In this document: positions 1-6,382 of the stretch, one piece after another | How positions within the stretch are numbered: position 1 is the stretch's first letter | Layout of the letters: every line of letters starts with the position of its first letter | NCBI GenBank assembly: GCA_021839785.1 | Contig: JAKCAB010000248.1 | Location: 1-7,355, forward strand | Source: a bacterium | Lineage (GTDB): Bacteria > Verrucomicrobiota > Verrucomicrobiae > Limisphaerales > J093 | Length of the DNA: 7,355 bases | Direction of reading: 5' to 3' | Notes under the pieces: generated by a model | What the model saw: only the letters and a program-made list of their open reading frames with translations | Databases searched by the model: none | Told to the model about the DNA's origin: nothing | Program-made: the position numbers and the translations under genes

Positions 1-73
1 GTCCGGGGGCTTCGAGTTGGCCTTCGGCCACCCCGCCGTTTGCTTGAAGGGCTTTGTATTGGAAGACCGGCAT
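1..73 (-). CDS. gspF: GspF/PilC-type inner-membrane platform protein, N-terminal fragment
   Basis: Only the first 24 codons lie in the window; the gene runs off the left edge. The ATG is at 73-71 and the reading begins MPVFQYKALQANGG, continuing VAEGQLEAPG. This matches the well-known GspF/PilC opening, where a short strand 'P-x-F-x-Y-K-A-L-x-x-x-G' is followed by 'G-x-x-E-A'. GspF/PilC is the polytopic inner-membrane protein that the GspE/PilB ATPase works on during pseudopilus or pilus assembly. The start lies 15 bases after the stop of the ATPase gene, so the two are almost certainly co-transcribed. No good Shine-Dalgarno sequence is visible, so translation may be coupled to the upstream gene. 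The fragment is too short to separate a type II secretion GspF from a type IV pilus PilC. Confidence 0.88.
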   Translation of the reverse strand, partial: MPVFQYKALQANGGVAEGQLEAPG

Positions 74-88
74 GGTCGGGGAAAAGGC

Positions 89-1855
89 TTAGCGCCGGGC
101 CAACGCCACGCTGGCCGGCGTGACTTCCTCCTCGTCGGACACCAAGGCGTTGGTGCTCCGCTCGATTTCCTTGGCGGTGGTGACGCTCAACACCTCCTCG
201 ACCGTCGTGAGCCCAAGCCGCACGAGCCGCCAGCCGTCTTCGGCCAGCGTGCGCATCCCGGCCCGGCGGGCAACATCCCGGATCAAATCGCTCGACGCAT
301 TTTTCAGGATCAACTGGCGGATTTCGTTGTCGGTGTCCATCCACTCGAAGATGGCGTGCCGGCCATAAAACCCGGTTTGCCGACACTCGCGGCAACCGAC
401 CGAGCGGTAGATCGTGGCGTTCGGCGGAATGCCGACCTGCATCTTGAACGCCTGCGCCGCCGGCGAGTCGTCCACCTGCCGGCAATGTTTGCAAAGCACG
501 CGCACCAAGCGCTGCGCGAGCACGGCTTCGAGCGACGAGGCCACCAGGTAAGGCTCCACCCCCATGTCCACGAGGCGGGTCAAGGCGCCGGGCGCATCGT
601 TCGTGTGCAAGGTCGAAAACACCAAGTGGCCAGTCAACGATGCTTGAACCGCGATCTGCGCGGTCTCCTGATCGCGAATTTCGCCGATCAGAATCACGTC
701 CGGGTCATGTCGCAAAATCGAGCGCAGGCCGCGGGCGAAGGTGAGCCCGGCCTTTTCGGAAACCTGGATTTGGTTGACGCCCCGGAGCTGGTATTCGATC
801 GGATCCTCGATCGTGATGATCTTGCGGACCGAGTCGTTGATGGTGTTGAGCGCGGTGTAAAGGGTGGAGGTTTTGCCGCTGCCGGTCGGACCGGTCACGA
901 GGATGATGCCGTGCGGGAGTTGCAGGACTTTTTGGAAGCAGTTGAGTTCGCGGGTGTCCATGCCCAGCTCCCGCATCCCGCGCAGCGTGGCGTTCTGGCG
1001 CAGCAAACGCATCACCACCGCCTCGCCGTGGAGCATCGGAATGACCGACACGCGGATGTCCACCTCGGCGTCGTCGATGCGAATCTTGATGCGGCCGTCT
1101 TGTGGCAGTCGCTTCTCGGCAATGTTCAGGTGGCTGAGGATCTTGACGCGCGAGACGATCGCCGGCTGAAAGCGCTTGATCTGCGCGGGCACCGGCACTT
1201 CCTGCAACACGCCGTCGATGCGGTAGCGGATGCGCAGTTCGTCCTCGAACGGCTCCAGGTGAATGTCCGAGGCGCGCAGTTCGATCGCATCGCGCAACAC
1301 TTGGTTCACAAAACGAATGATCGAAGCATCCTCGGCGGCGCTGTCGAGGTTCGTGTCCTCCTCGGGGTTTTCGTCAACGACCTGGAACGAGGTTTCCTCG
1401 TCGAGCGTGTCGATCGTGTCCGCGCCCACGCCCAGGCGCTTTTTCATCTCGCGCTGGATTGCCTCGCTCGAGGCCAGCACGGGTTTGAGATTCAAGCCGG
1501 TCAGGGTCTTGAGGGCATCCAGGCCCTGGGTGGCGAAGAGGCGGCTGGTGGCCACCTCGACGATGCCGTTGACCCGCTTCAGCGGCAGCAACTCCTCCTT
1601 GAGCAGGATGCGCGCGGGGAACAACGAGAGAAGCTGGCGATCGGGTTCGACGTCCTCCAACGTGGTAAAGGCGAGGTCGTACTCCTTGGCCAGCCAGCGC
1701 AGGATGTCTTCCGGGATCCACGCGGACCCGGCGGCGGTCGTTGAGCCGGTTTGCCGTAACCAGGCCGCCGCGTCCTGCGGTGACAATTGCTTGTTCGCAA
1801 CCATCTGGTCGAGCAAGGGCTTGACCGATGGGGCCGGAGTGGAGGTTTCGTTCAT
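89..1855 (-). CDS. gspE: GspE/PilB/PulE-family secretion or pilus assembly ATPase
   Basis: A cytoplasmic hexameric ATPase that powers pseudopilus or pilus subunit assembly; 588 residues, normal for the family. Residues about 45-145 resemble the N-terminal MshEN/GspE-N region. An acidic linker (about 148-175) precedes the N2 domain, marked by 'RASDIHLEP' (194-202). The catalytic core is complete. Walker A is GPTGSGKTST (322-331, with K328). The Asp box is 'IEDPIEY' (349-355). Walker B is 'ILIGEIRD' (388-395, with E392). The His box is 'GHLVFSTLHTNDA' (409-421, with H410 and H417). Two CxxC pairs (C455/C458 and C488/C491) form the zinc-binding finger typical of GspE and many PilB proteins. A short acidic tail (about 565-580) follows the core. 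The ATG at 1855 gives full family length; the nearest purine-rich stretch (GAGAAG) is rather far upstream. It lies 44 bases after a small exported-protein gene and 15 bases before gspF. Direct E-F order without pilT between slightly favours a type II secretion-like system, but PilB is not excluded. Confidence 0.96.
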   Translation of the reverse strand: MNETSTPAPSVKPLLDQMVANKQLSPQDAAAWLRQTGSTTAAGSAWIPEDILRWLAKEYDLAFTTLEDVEPDRQLLSLFPARILLKEELLPLKRVNGIVEVATSRLFATQGLDALKTLTGLNLKPVLASSEAIQREMKKRLGVGADTIDTLDEETSFQVVDENPEEDTNLDSAAEDASIIRFVNQVLRDAIELRASDIHLEPFEDELRIRYRIDGVLQEVPVPAQIKRFQPAIVSRVKILSHLNIAEKRLPQDGRIKIRIDDAEVDIRVSVIPMLHGEAVVMRLLRQNATLRGMRELGMDTRELNCFQKVLQLPHGIILVTGPTGSGKTSTLYTALNTINDSVRKIITIEDPIEYQLRGVNQIQVSEKAGLTFARGLRSILRHDPDVILIGEIRDQETAQIAVQASLTGHLVFSTLHTNDAPGALTRLVDMGVEPYLVASSLEAVLAQRLVRVLCKHCRQVDDSPAAQAFKMQVGIPPNATIYRSVGCRECRQTGFYGRHAIFEWMDTDNEIRQLILKNASSDLIRDVARRAGMRTLAEDGWRLVRLGLTTVEEVLSVTTAKEIERSTNALVSDEEEVTPASVALARR

Positions 1856-1899
1856 GACGCCCGTCGCCAGCTTCTCTGCGTTATCTTGGCCGGTCGGTC

Positions 1900-2454
1900 T
1901 CAGAGCAGGCCCGACACGGTGGCAATCGCTTCCTGGCGGACCGACAGCACCTTGCGGAGCTCGGCCTGCGCGGCCTCCAGCTCGGCCTGCTTCGCCTTGC
2001 GGGCGGCGGTGTATTTCTCGATCGCGGCTTTCAATTCGGCATTGGATGCCTTGCCCTCGATGGCTTTCTCCAACGCTTCGGCCTCGGGACTCGGCTGGCC
2101 GAACATGCCGCGCCGCGGCGGTGGCTGGGCAGTTTCACCGCCCGGCGGGCGCATGGGGCGACCAAACATGCCACGGCCCATGCCACTCATGGCCGCCATG
2201 CGTGCCTCCATGACTTTTTGAATGCGCGGCTCGATCACCTTCCACTCGGCGTCGTCGGTGACCTCGAGTTCTTCCTTGTACCGCTCCATCATGCGTTGCT
2301 GCATCTGAGCGGGGTCAAAATTCGGGCGGTTGCCGCGGTTCCCGCGCGTTCCCCCCTGCCCGCCACCCGGAGCCTGGGCCAAGGCTGTGCCCGCGCCGCA
2401 GCCTAACAGTGCGGCGAGACCCGCCATCACGAACAAACGGTTCAGTTTCGTCAT
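1900..2454 (-). CDS. Small exported Gly/Arg/Met/Pro-rich protein of unknown function
   Basis: A 184-residue protein that I do not recognise by name. The N-terminus is an export signal: basic MTKLNR, then a hydrophobic run to about residue 18. Two processing sites are plausible: signal peptidase I after ALA (24-26), or a lipobox-like 'LLGC' with Cys19, which would make it a lipoprotein. The mature part starts with a Gly/Arg/Asn-rich stretch (about 29-45). An acidic-basic helical segment follows, 'MMERYKEELEVTDDAEWKVI' (55-74), then a Met/Gly/Pro-rich centre with the pentapeptide RGMFG twice (94-98, 115-119). A charged Ala/Glu/Lys helix closes it (about 122-175) and is probably coiled coil. The layout recalls Spy/CpxP-like periplasmic helical proteins, but I see no clear LTxxQ motif. 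The start at 2454 is supported by the signal peptide and by AGGAGA seven bases upstream. The reading frame stays open further upstream, but that part runs out of frame through the spacer and the BrkB gene and is not coding. gspE follows after 44 bases, so co-transcription is likely. Confidence 0.82.
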   Translation of the reverse strand: MTKLNRLFVMAGLAALLGCGAGTALAQAPGGGQGGTRGNRGNRPNFDPAQMQQRMMERYKEELEVTDDAEWKVIEPRIQKVMEARMAAMSGMGRGMFGRPMRPPGGETAQPPPRRGMFGQPSPEAEALEKAIEGKASNAELKAAIEKYTAARKAKQAELEAAQAELRKVLSVRQEAIATVSGLL

Positions 2455-2461
2455 ATCTACG

Positions 2462-2467
2462 TCTCCT
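2462..2467 (-). promoter_or_regulatory. Strong Shine-Dalgarno site for the small exported protein
   Basis: The minus strand reads AGGAGA, seven bases before the ATG at 2454. This is the only near-consensus ribosome binding site before a start codon in this window, and it decides the start of the small exported protein. The other genes have weak or no recognisable sites. Confidence 0.75.
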
Positions 2468-2606
2468 GCTGTGCTTGTGTTTTTGTTGTGTTCTGTCGCG
2501 CCGCCCTGCCGGCCGATTGAACCTCGGCGCACCCGGCAGTGCTGCGGCTGATGCTGATAGCAAGCGGGATACCACCACGAAAACCGGGCTTTTCCGCAAG
2601 CTGGAG

Positions 2607-2636
2607 CCGGCAAAATGCGCAACTTCTGCGCGCCGG
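2607..2636 (-). terminator. Bulged GC-rich hairpin in the 260-base spacer, possible weak terminator
   Basis: The stretch forms an outer 5-bp stem (CCGGC 2607-2611 with GCCGG 2632-2636) stacked on an inner 4-bp stem (GCGC 2617-2620 with GCGC 2628-2631) around a 7-base loop. AAAAT (2612-2616) is an unpaired bulge. Read on the minus strand, the inner hairpin is followed by ATTTT, a very short T tract. It lies about 80 bases past the BrkB stop and 150 bases before the small-protein ATG. It could end BrkB transcription or act as a 5' leader structure. The T tract is too short for a confident intrinsic terminator. The rest of the spacer (2455-2714) holds nothing else I can name. Confidence 0.3.
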
Positions 2637-2714
2637 AGGTGCTGGCAGGCACTTCTTGCGCACCGGTTTCTGCGTGAAGCGGAAACGAGCGGCGGCAGCT
2701 CCGCGAGGTCGGCG

Positions 2715-4256
2715 CTAAGCTTGGCCGGACGCGGCAGGTCGGGCCGAGTCCGCCGAACTGACCAGTTCCCGGAGTGTCAGCCCGCCGGCCACGCTCCGTT
2801 CGGCCTCGCCAATCCGCTCGAAGACGCCCAGCAGCGTCTGCCGCGTCTCGCCGGCGCGGGTGGCGACATCGCGACCGGCGCCGACACGCAAGGCATGGAC
2901 GGCGTCCGCAACGTTGATTTGCTCCAGCGGGCGGGCCGGCACGAAAGCCGACTCGGGGCCGGTGGTTTCCGCCACCAAGCCGGCTTTGGCCAGGGTCTGA
3001 AGAATCTGGTTCGCCAGGCGGGTCGGAACACCGATCTGGTCCGCCAGCCGGAGCAACGAGGGCGGCGGTTCGTTGTGCTGGAATCGCCGGCCGATTTCGG
3101 TCAGCAAGCGCAAGGCGACGAATTCGCGGCTGCGTTGATTGATCGTTTCGACCTGGCGTTCCTGGAGGTAGGCGCGGCGGTTTTCGTAGGCGTAAGCCAC
3201 CTGCGCGCCAAACAGCAGAATGATCCAGCAAATGTACAGGCCGATCATGAACACCGGCACGGCGCCGAGGCTGCCGTAAATCTGGCTGTTGCTGACGACT
3301 CGCGAAACGTAGAAAACGCTGAACTCCTGGTTGAGTTGCCAAAGGAAACCCGCCACCACGCCGCCGACCAAGGCCGCCCGCACCTGAACCCGGGTGTTGG
3401 GCATCAGTTGATAGAAGAGCGCGAAGGCCAGACTGAGGATCATGTACGGCAGCAACGACAGACCGACGTTCATCCCAAACTCTCCCAGCGGTCCTAGACG
3501 GGCGATGAAGGTGCGCACGAACCCCAGGTAAGGCCCGCTGGTGAGCGCCGCGGTCGCCACCCAGAGCAACGGCCCCAGCGTGAGCGCACCCCAGTACAAG
3601 ATGATGCGCATGAACCAGGTGCGTCCCCGCGTAACGCCCCAGATGTCGTTGAACGTGTCTTCGATGCGGGCCAACATGCTGATCGCCACCACCAGCAGGG
3701 CGATGACGCCGGTCACGCTCAACGCGCCGCTGCGGATGTTGCCGACAAAGTCCATGATGTACCGCTTGATGCGCTCGCGCGTATCGCTGGCCAGTTGGGC
3801 GCGGGTATCCTCGCGCACGGCGGCTTCCGCGGCGGTGTTAGTGGACGTGTCGGGTGTCCCGGCCGTGGCAGGCGCCGGTGGACCTATGAAGTTGTTTGTG
3901 TAGAGACCGCTAAGAAGAAATGACGGCCCTTCAGTGTCCGGCGTCACGCTGGCGACCAGTTTGGTGACGAATTTTTCGATGGGTTCCTCGCCCTGGCGTT
4001 TGAGCAGGCTGCTGGAAACGCCGATGACCACCGCGAGCATGGGCACCATGGCCAGCAGACTGGCGTAAGCCAGCGAGGAAGCCCGGATGGGACACCGGTT
4101 GCGCACGAAACTGCGCCCCACCAGCGCCCAGAAGTGAAGGAATCGTTGAATCCGGGTGAGTTCGTGCTCCCCGCGGTGGGCCACCACGTCGGCGTCGAAG
4201 GCTTCCCACGCGGCGCGCGAAAGCCGTTTCAGTTTCTCGAGCGTCGCATTGGCCAT
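2715..4256 (-). CDS. YihY/BrkB-family inner-membrane protein with winged-helix-like C-terminal tail
   Basis: A 513-residue polytopic membrane protein. The molecular role of the YihY/BrkB family is not firmly established; the old 'ribonuclease BN' label was an error. The family core shows about six membrane segments: residues near 60-82, 177-197, 217-240, 262-284, 290-306 and 330-356. Family hallmarks are 'FNDIWGV' (202-208) after the second segment and 'IYGSLGAVPVFMIGLYICW' (326-344) at the last. The first two segments are separated by a long loop with a low-complexity Pro/Ala/Thr part (about 126-146). After the core a soluble region of about 150 residues follows. Within it, residues about 380-440 read like a winged-helix fold: a helix, a helix-turn-helix around 'LADQIGVPTRLANQILQTLA' (404-423), then a strand pair. 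A charged helical tail ends the protein. Usual family members are about 280-300 residues; longer forms with such tails also occur. The ATG at 4256 lies 28 bases after the sialidase-like stop, without a clear ribosome site, so translational coupling is likely. Confidence 0.92.
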   Translation of the reverse strand: MANATLEKLKRLSRAAWEAFDADVVAHRGEHELTRIQRFLHFWALVGRSFVRNRCPIRASSLAYASLLAMVPMLAVVIGVSSSLLKRQGEEPIEKFVTKLVASVTPDTEGPSFLLSGLYTNNFIGPPAPATAGTPDTSTNTAAEAAVREDTRAQLASDTRERIKRYIMDFVGNIRSGALSVTGVIALLVVAISMLARIEDTFNDIWGVTRGRTWFMRIILYWGALTLGPLLWVATAALTSGPYLGFVRTFIARLGPLGEFGMNVGLSLLPYMILSLAFALFYQLMPNTRVQVRAALVGGVVAGFLWQLNQEFSVFYVSRVVSNSQIYGSLGAVPVFMIGLYICWIILLFGAQVAYAYENRRAYLQERQVETINQRSREFVALRLLTEIGRRFQHNEPPPSLLRLADQIGVPTRLANQILQTLAKAGLVAETTGPESAFVPARPLEQINVADAVHALRVGAGRDVATRAGETRQTLLGVFERIGEAERSVAGGLTLRELVSSADSARPAASGQA

Positions 4257-4284
4257 CGTGCTGAGGAGGGCGGCGGCCGGCGGT

Positions 4285-5349
4285 TCAGCGCCACTGACCG
4301 TCGGGCATCGGCCGCGGTTGGGCCGCGCGGGGATCGATCACGACGTGGCGGATACGCTGCCGCTTCCAAGTGTAAGTAACATGGACCAACCCGTCTTGGG
4401 TTTGGATCACCGCCGGGTAAGACATCTCCGTGCCCGGCTCATGTTCAAGCTCGCACAAGGCCATCCATTCCTCGCCGTCGGCGGAGACCGCCACGTTCAA
4501 GATGCCGCGGTCGTCCCGCGAGTGGTTGTACACCAGCAAGGCCCGGCCGTCCTTGAGCATGATGGCGTCGATGGCGCTGTTGGGATTCGGCAGCGCGGTG
4601 CGCGTCATCGGCGACCACCGGTAATAACCGTTGGTGGCCCACGACTCGTAAATGTGCCCCTGCTTGGTCCGGCAAAGGATTTGCAGTCCGTTTTCGTGCC
4701 GGAGAATCGTGGGTTGGATGGCGGCGACCGTGTAGGCCGCATTCAAGTCCGGGCCCCGGTTCCACAACCCGAACGGCTCCTTCGTCCATTCCATGTGCAC
4801 CCGCCAGCCTTTGTCCTCCAGGCTGCTGCCGCACAACAGCGTGCCGTCGTCCAGCTCCACCGGCTGGTTGCGCACCGGCCCAACGAACCCGTCCGGCAAC
4901 CGCCGCTCCTTGATCCAAGTCTTGCCGTCATCGGTCGAAAGCCGGACGTTGCCCCACCATTTCTCCGGGCTGGGACCCACTTTGTAGAATAGGAGTACAT
5001 TGCCGTTGCTGCGGCGAAACAGGACCGGGTTCCAGCACGGATAGCGCTTGCCGTCGCGGTTGGGAACGATGCCGTTGGCGACTTCCACCGGCGCGCTCCA
5101 ACCGGCGCCGTCGTTGCGCGTCAGCCAGATGCTCACGTCGGGCGCGCGCTCGGCCCGCCCGCCAAACCACGCCGCGACCAGCCCGCTGGGCGTTTCCACG
5201 ATCGTGGAGGCGTGGCTGACCGGCGTCGGAGGCGGGTCGGCCAGGAACTCGGATTTCACGATGCAAGGATCGCCAGCCAGCGCGGTCAACCAGCCACCGA
5301 GGCCGGCTGTCCAAACCGCCAGGCGGGACAAGCTGGAAGTCATCTTCAT
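4285..5349 (-). CDS. Secreted sialidase-like (BNR/Asp-box, COG4692-type) beta-propeller protein
   Basis: A 354-residue protein with an export signal: MKM, a hydrophobic stretch to about residue 24, and a likely cut after ALA (23-25). The mature part reads as a six-bladed sialidase-like propeller of the BNR_2 type. Three Asp boxes are visible: TRNDGAGW (77-84), the canonical STDDGKTW (138-145), and degenerate VSADGEEW (288-295). Other family marks are 'AAWFGG' (59-64), 'CWNPVLF' (105-111), 'VRNQPVELDDGTLL' (159-172), 'QPTILRHENG' (212-221) and a C-terminal 'YPAVIQTQDGLVHVTYTW' (311-328). These fit predicted neuraminidases of COG4692 better than classical sialidases. True sialic-acid specificity is unproven; related families cleave other acidic or deoxy sugars. 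The frame is open to a TTG at 5517, but that start would overlap the cyclophilin gene and bury the signal peptide, so ATG 5349 (or ATG 5343, two codons on) is preferred. Neither has a good Shine-Dalgarno. The BrkB gene follows after 28 bases. Confidence 0.87.
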   Translation of the reverse strand: MKMTSSLSRLAVWTAGLGGWLTALAGDPCIVKSEFLADPPPTPVSHASTIVETPSGLVAAWFGGRAERAPDVSIWLTRNDGAGWSAPVEVANGIVPNRDGKRYPCWNPVLFRRSNGNVLLFYKVGPSPEKWWGNVRLSTDDGKTWIKERRLPDGFVGPVRNQPVELDDGTLLCGSSLEDKGWRVHMEWTKEPFGLWNRGPDLNAAYTVAAIQPTILRHENGLQILCRTKQGHIYESWATNGYYRWSPMTRTALPNPNSAIDAIMLKDGRALLVYNHSRDDRGILNVAVSADGEEWMALCELEHEPGTEMSYPAVIQTQDGLVHVTYTWKRQRIRHVVIDPRAAQPRPMPDGQWR

Positions 5350-5444
5350 ACGGCCACAAAACAGCAACACATCCAAGAGCCGGTGGGTTCTAAGCCGGGA
5401 TGGCGGGGAACTCAAGCAATCCTTCTTCACGCGTTGTTCGCCAG

Positions 5445-5472
5445 CCCGGCGTGCCGGGGCGGCCCCGGGGCC
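5445..5472. other. GC-rich hairpin plus 12-base palindrome after the cyclophilin gene
   Basis: CCCGGC (5445-5450) and GCCGGG (5453-5458) are inverted copies around a 2-base centre. They are followed by the perfect palindrome GGCCCCGGGGCC (5461-5472). Both lie 17-44 bases past the cyclophilin stop on the minus strand, inside the 139-base spacer before the sialidase-like gene. There is no T tract, so a classical intrinsic terminator is not shown. It may be a 3'-end stabilising structure or simply GC-rich noise. I see no convincing -35/-10 promoter in the remaining spacer. Confidence 0.3.
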
Positions 5473-5488
5473 AACGCTGCCCGCGGCC

Positions 5489-6361
5489 TCAAGGTTCGTA
5501 ACCGCCGGACAGGACAAGGAAGAAATTATGCGGCTGGCTCAACAGCCCGGTCGCGTTGATCGGCGAGTCGAGGAAGGTCTGCGCCGACCAGTTGTGAAAA
5601 TCCGGCCCGTAAAAGACGTGGTAAAGCCAGTTCGTCTGGGTCGGGTAGCTGAGCAACAATGTGCCTTGGTTCAAGGCGATTTGCGATGAGACCGGAGCCA
5701 CCGCTGGCAAAGCCGGAGTGACCTTGGCCGGATCGAACGCCGTGGCCGCGGCGCCAATCCGCAAAATGCGGACGCGTTGCAGCGTCACCGCCGTCACCGG
5801 TTTGTCGGTGGTCAAGTCGGTGGGCACCTGGTTGATCAGGTTCACGACCTCCATGCCTGACACCACCTCGCCGAAGATGGTGTGCTTGTCGTCCAGCCAG
5901 GGCGTGGGCTCGACGGTGACGAAAAACTGGCTGCCGTTCGAGTTCGCGCCCGAATTGGCCATCGACAGAATGCCCGCCTGGTTGTGACGCAACTGGGGAT
6001 CGAACTCGTCCGCGAACTGATAGCCCGGCCCATCGGTGCCCCTGCCGTTGCGCGAGCCAGACTGGTTCATGAACCCTTTGATCACGCGGTGAAAAATCAC
6101 GCCGTCGTAAAACGGCGCCTGGCGAATCCGCGCCTGCGCGAAATCCACCCACGGCCGCGAACCTTCCGCCAGGCTGACGAAGTTCGCCACCGTGCGCGGC
6201 ACGCGCTGGAATTCGAGCCGACACCAAAACTCGCCCAGCGACGTGGCGAAGCCCGCGTACAGCCCGTCAGCAGTCGGCTCCTGACCGAGCACTGCGCCGG
6301 CGGCACCCACCAGCATGAAAGCTGTGACCGCGGTCAAACGAAGGAACTTGCGGGAATTCAT
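5489..6361 (-). CDS. Exported cyclophilin-type peptidyl-prolyl cis-trans isomerase with C-terminal extension
   Basis: Catalyses cis-trans isomerisation of proline peptide bonds, here probably outside the cytoplasm. Of 290 residues, 1-26 form an export signal (basic MNSRKFLRL, hydrophobic core, small residues around 'GAVLG'). The cyclophilin domain spans about 33-203. The active-site set known from human cyclophilin A is fully kept: R92, F97, M98 and Q100 in 'FHRVIKGFMNQSG' (90-102), A135 in 'SMANSGANSNGSQFF' (133-147), F147, W155, L156 and H160 in 'PWLDDKHTIFGEV' (154-166). An extra segment (about 66-83) precedes the active-site strand. A Pro/Ala-rich linker (about 210-225) leads to a C-terminal module of about 65 residues with 'LLLSYP', 'NWLYHVFYGPDFHNW' (244-258) and a terminal 'FFLVL' (280-284). 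This recalls short C-terminal beta modules on exported Verrucomicrobiota proteins; its role is unknown. The gene starts 21 bases after the IMPase stop, without a good Shine-Dalgarno, suggesting an operon with it. Confidence 0.95.
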   Translation of the reverse strand: MNSRKFLRLTAVTAFMLVGAAGAVLGQEPTADGLYAGFATSLGEFWCRLEFQRVPRTVANFVSLAEGSRPWVDFAQARIRQAPFYDGVIFHRVIKGFMNQSGSRNGRGTDGPGYQFADEFDPQLRHNQAGILSMANSGANSNGSQFFVTVEPTPWLDDKHTIFGEVVSGMEVVNLINQVPTDLTTDKPVTAVTLQRVRILRIGAAATAFDPAKVTPALPAVAPVSSQIALNQGTLLLSYPTQTNWLYHVFYGPDFHNWSAQTFLDSPINATGLLSQPHNFFLVLSGGYEP

Positions 6362-6382
6362 GGCCGTTACGGGTTGATCGGT

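Noticed and set aside
17..1744. A 575-codon open frame on the plus strand opposite gspE, reading as a His/Arg/Asp-rich protein
   Set aside because: It mirrors the gspE reading frame, where high GC at third codon positions removes stops from the opposite strand. Its product is low-quality (Arg/His/Gly-rich, no motif), while gspE on the minus strand has every family motif.
1263..2213. Plus-strand open frame of 316 codons across the gspE start and the small exported protein gene
   Set aside because: It spans the 5' ends and spacer of two supported minus-strand genes, is Ser/Arg-rich and has no recognisable domain.
2455..3342. Upstream extension of the small exported protein frame to 480 residues
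   Set aside because: The extra part runs through the spacer and out of frame through the BrkB gene. The signal peptide and strong Shine-Dalgarno fix the start at 2454.
5376..5430. Possible promoter before the sialidase-like gene (TTGAGT, 16 bases, TTAGAA on the minus strand)
   Set aside because: The -10 match is only two of six and the -35 four of six. This is within chance, and promoter consensus in this phylum is uncertain.
5350..5517. Longer sialidase-like start at TTG 5517
   Set aside because: It would overlap the cyclophilin stop, add 56 residues without family likeness and place the export signal internally.
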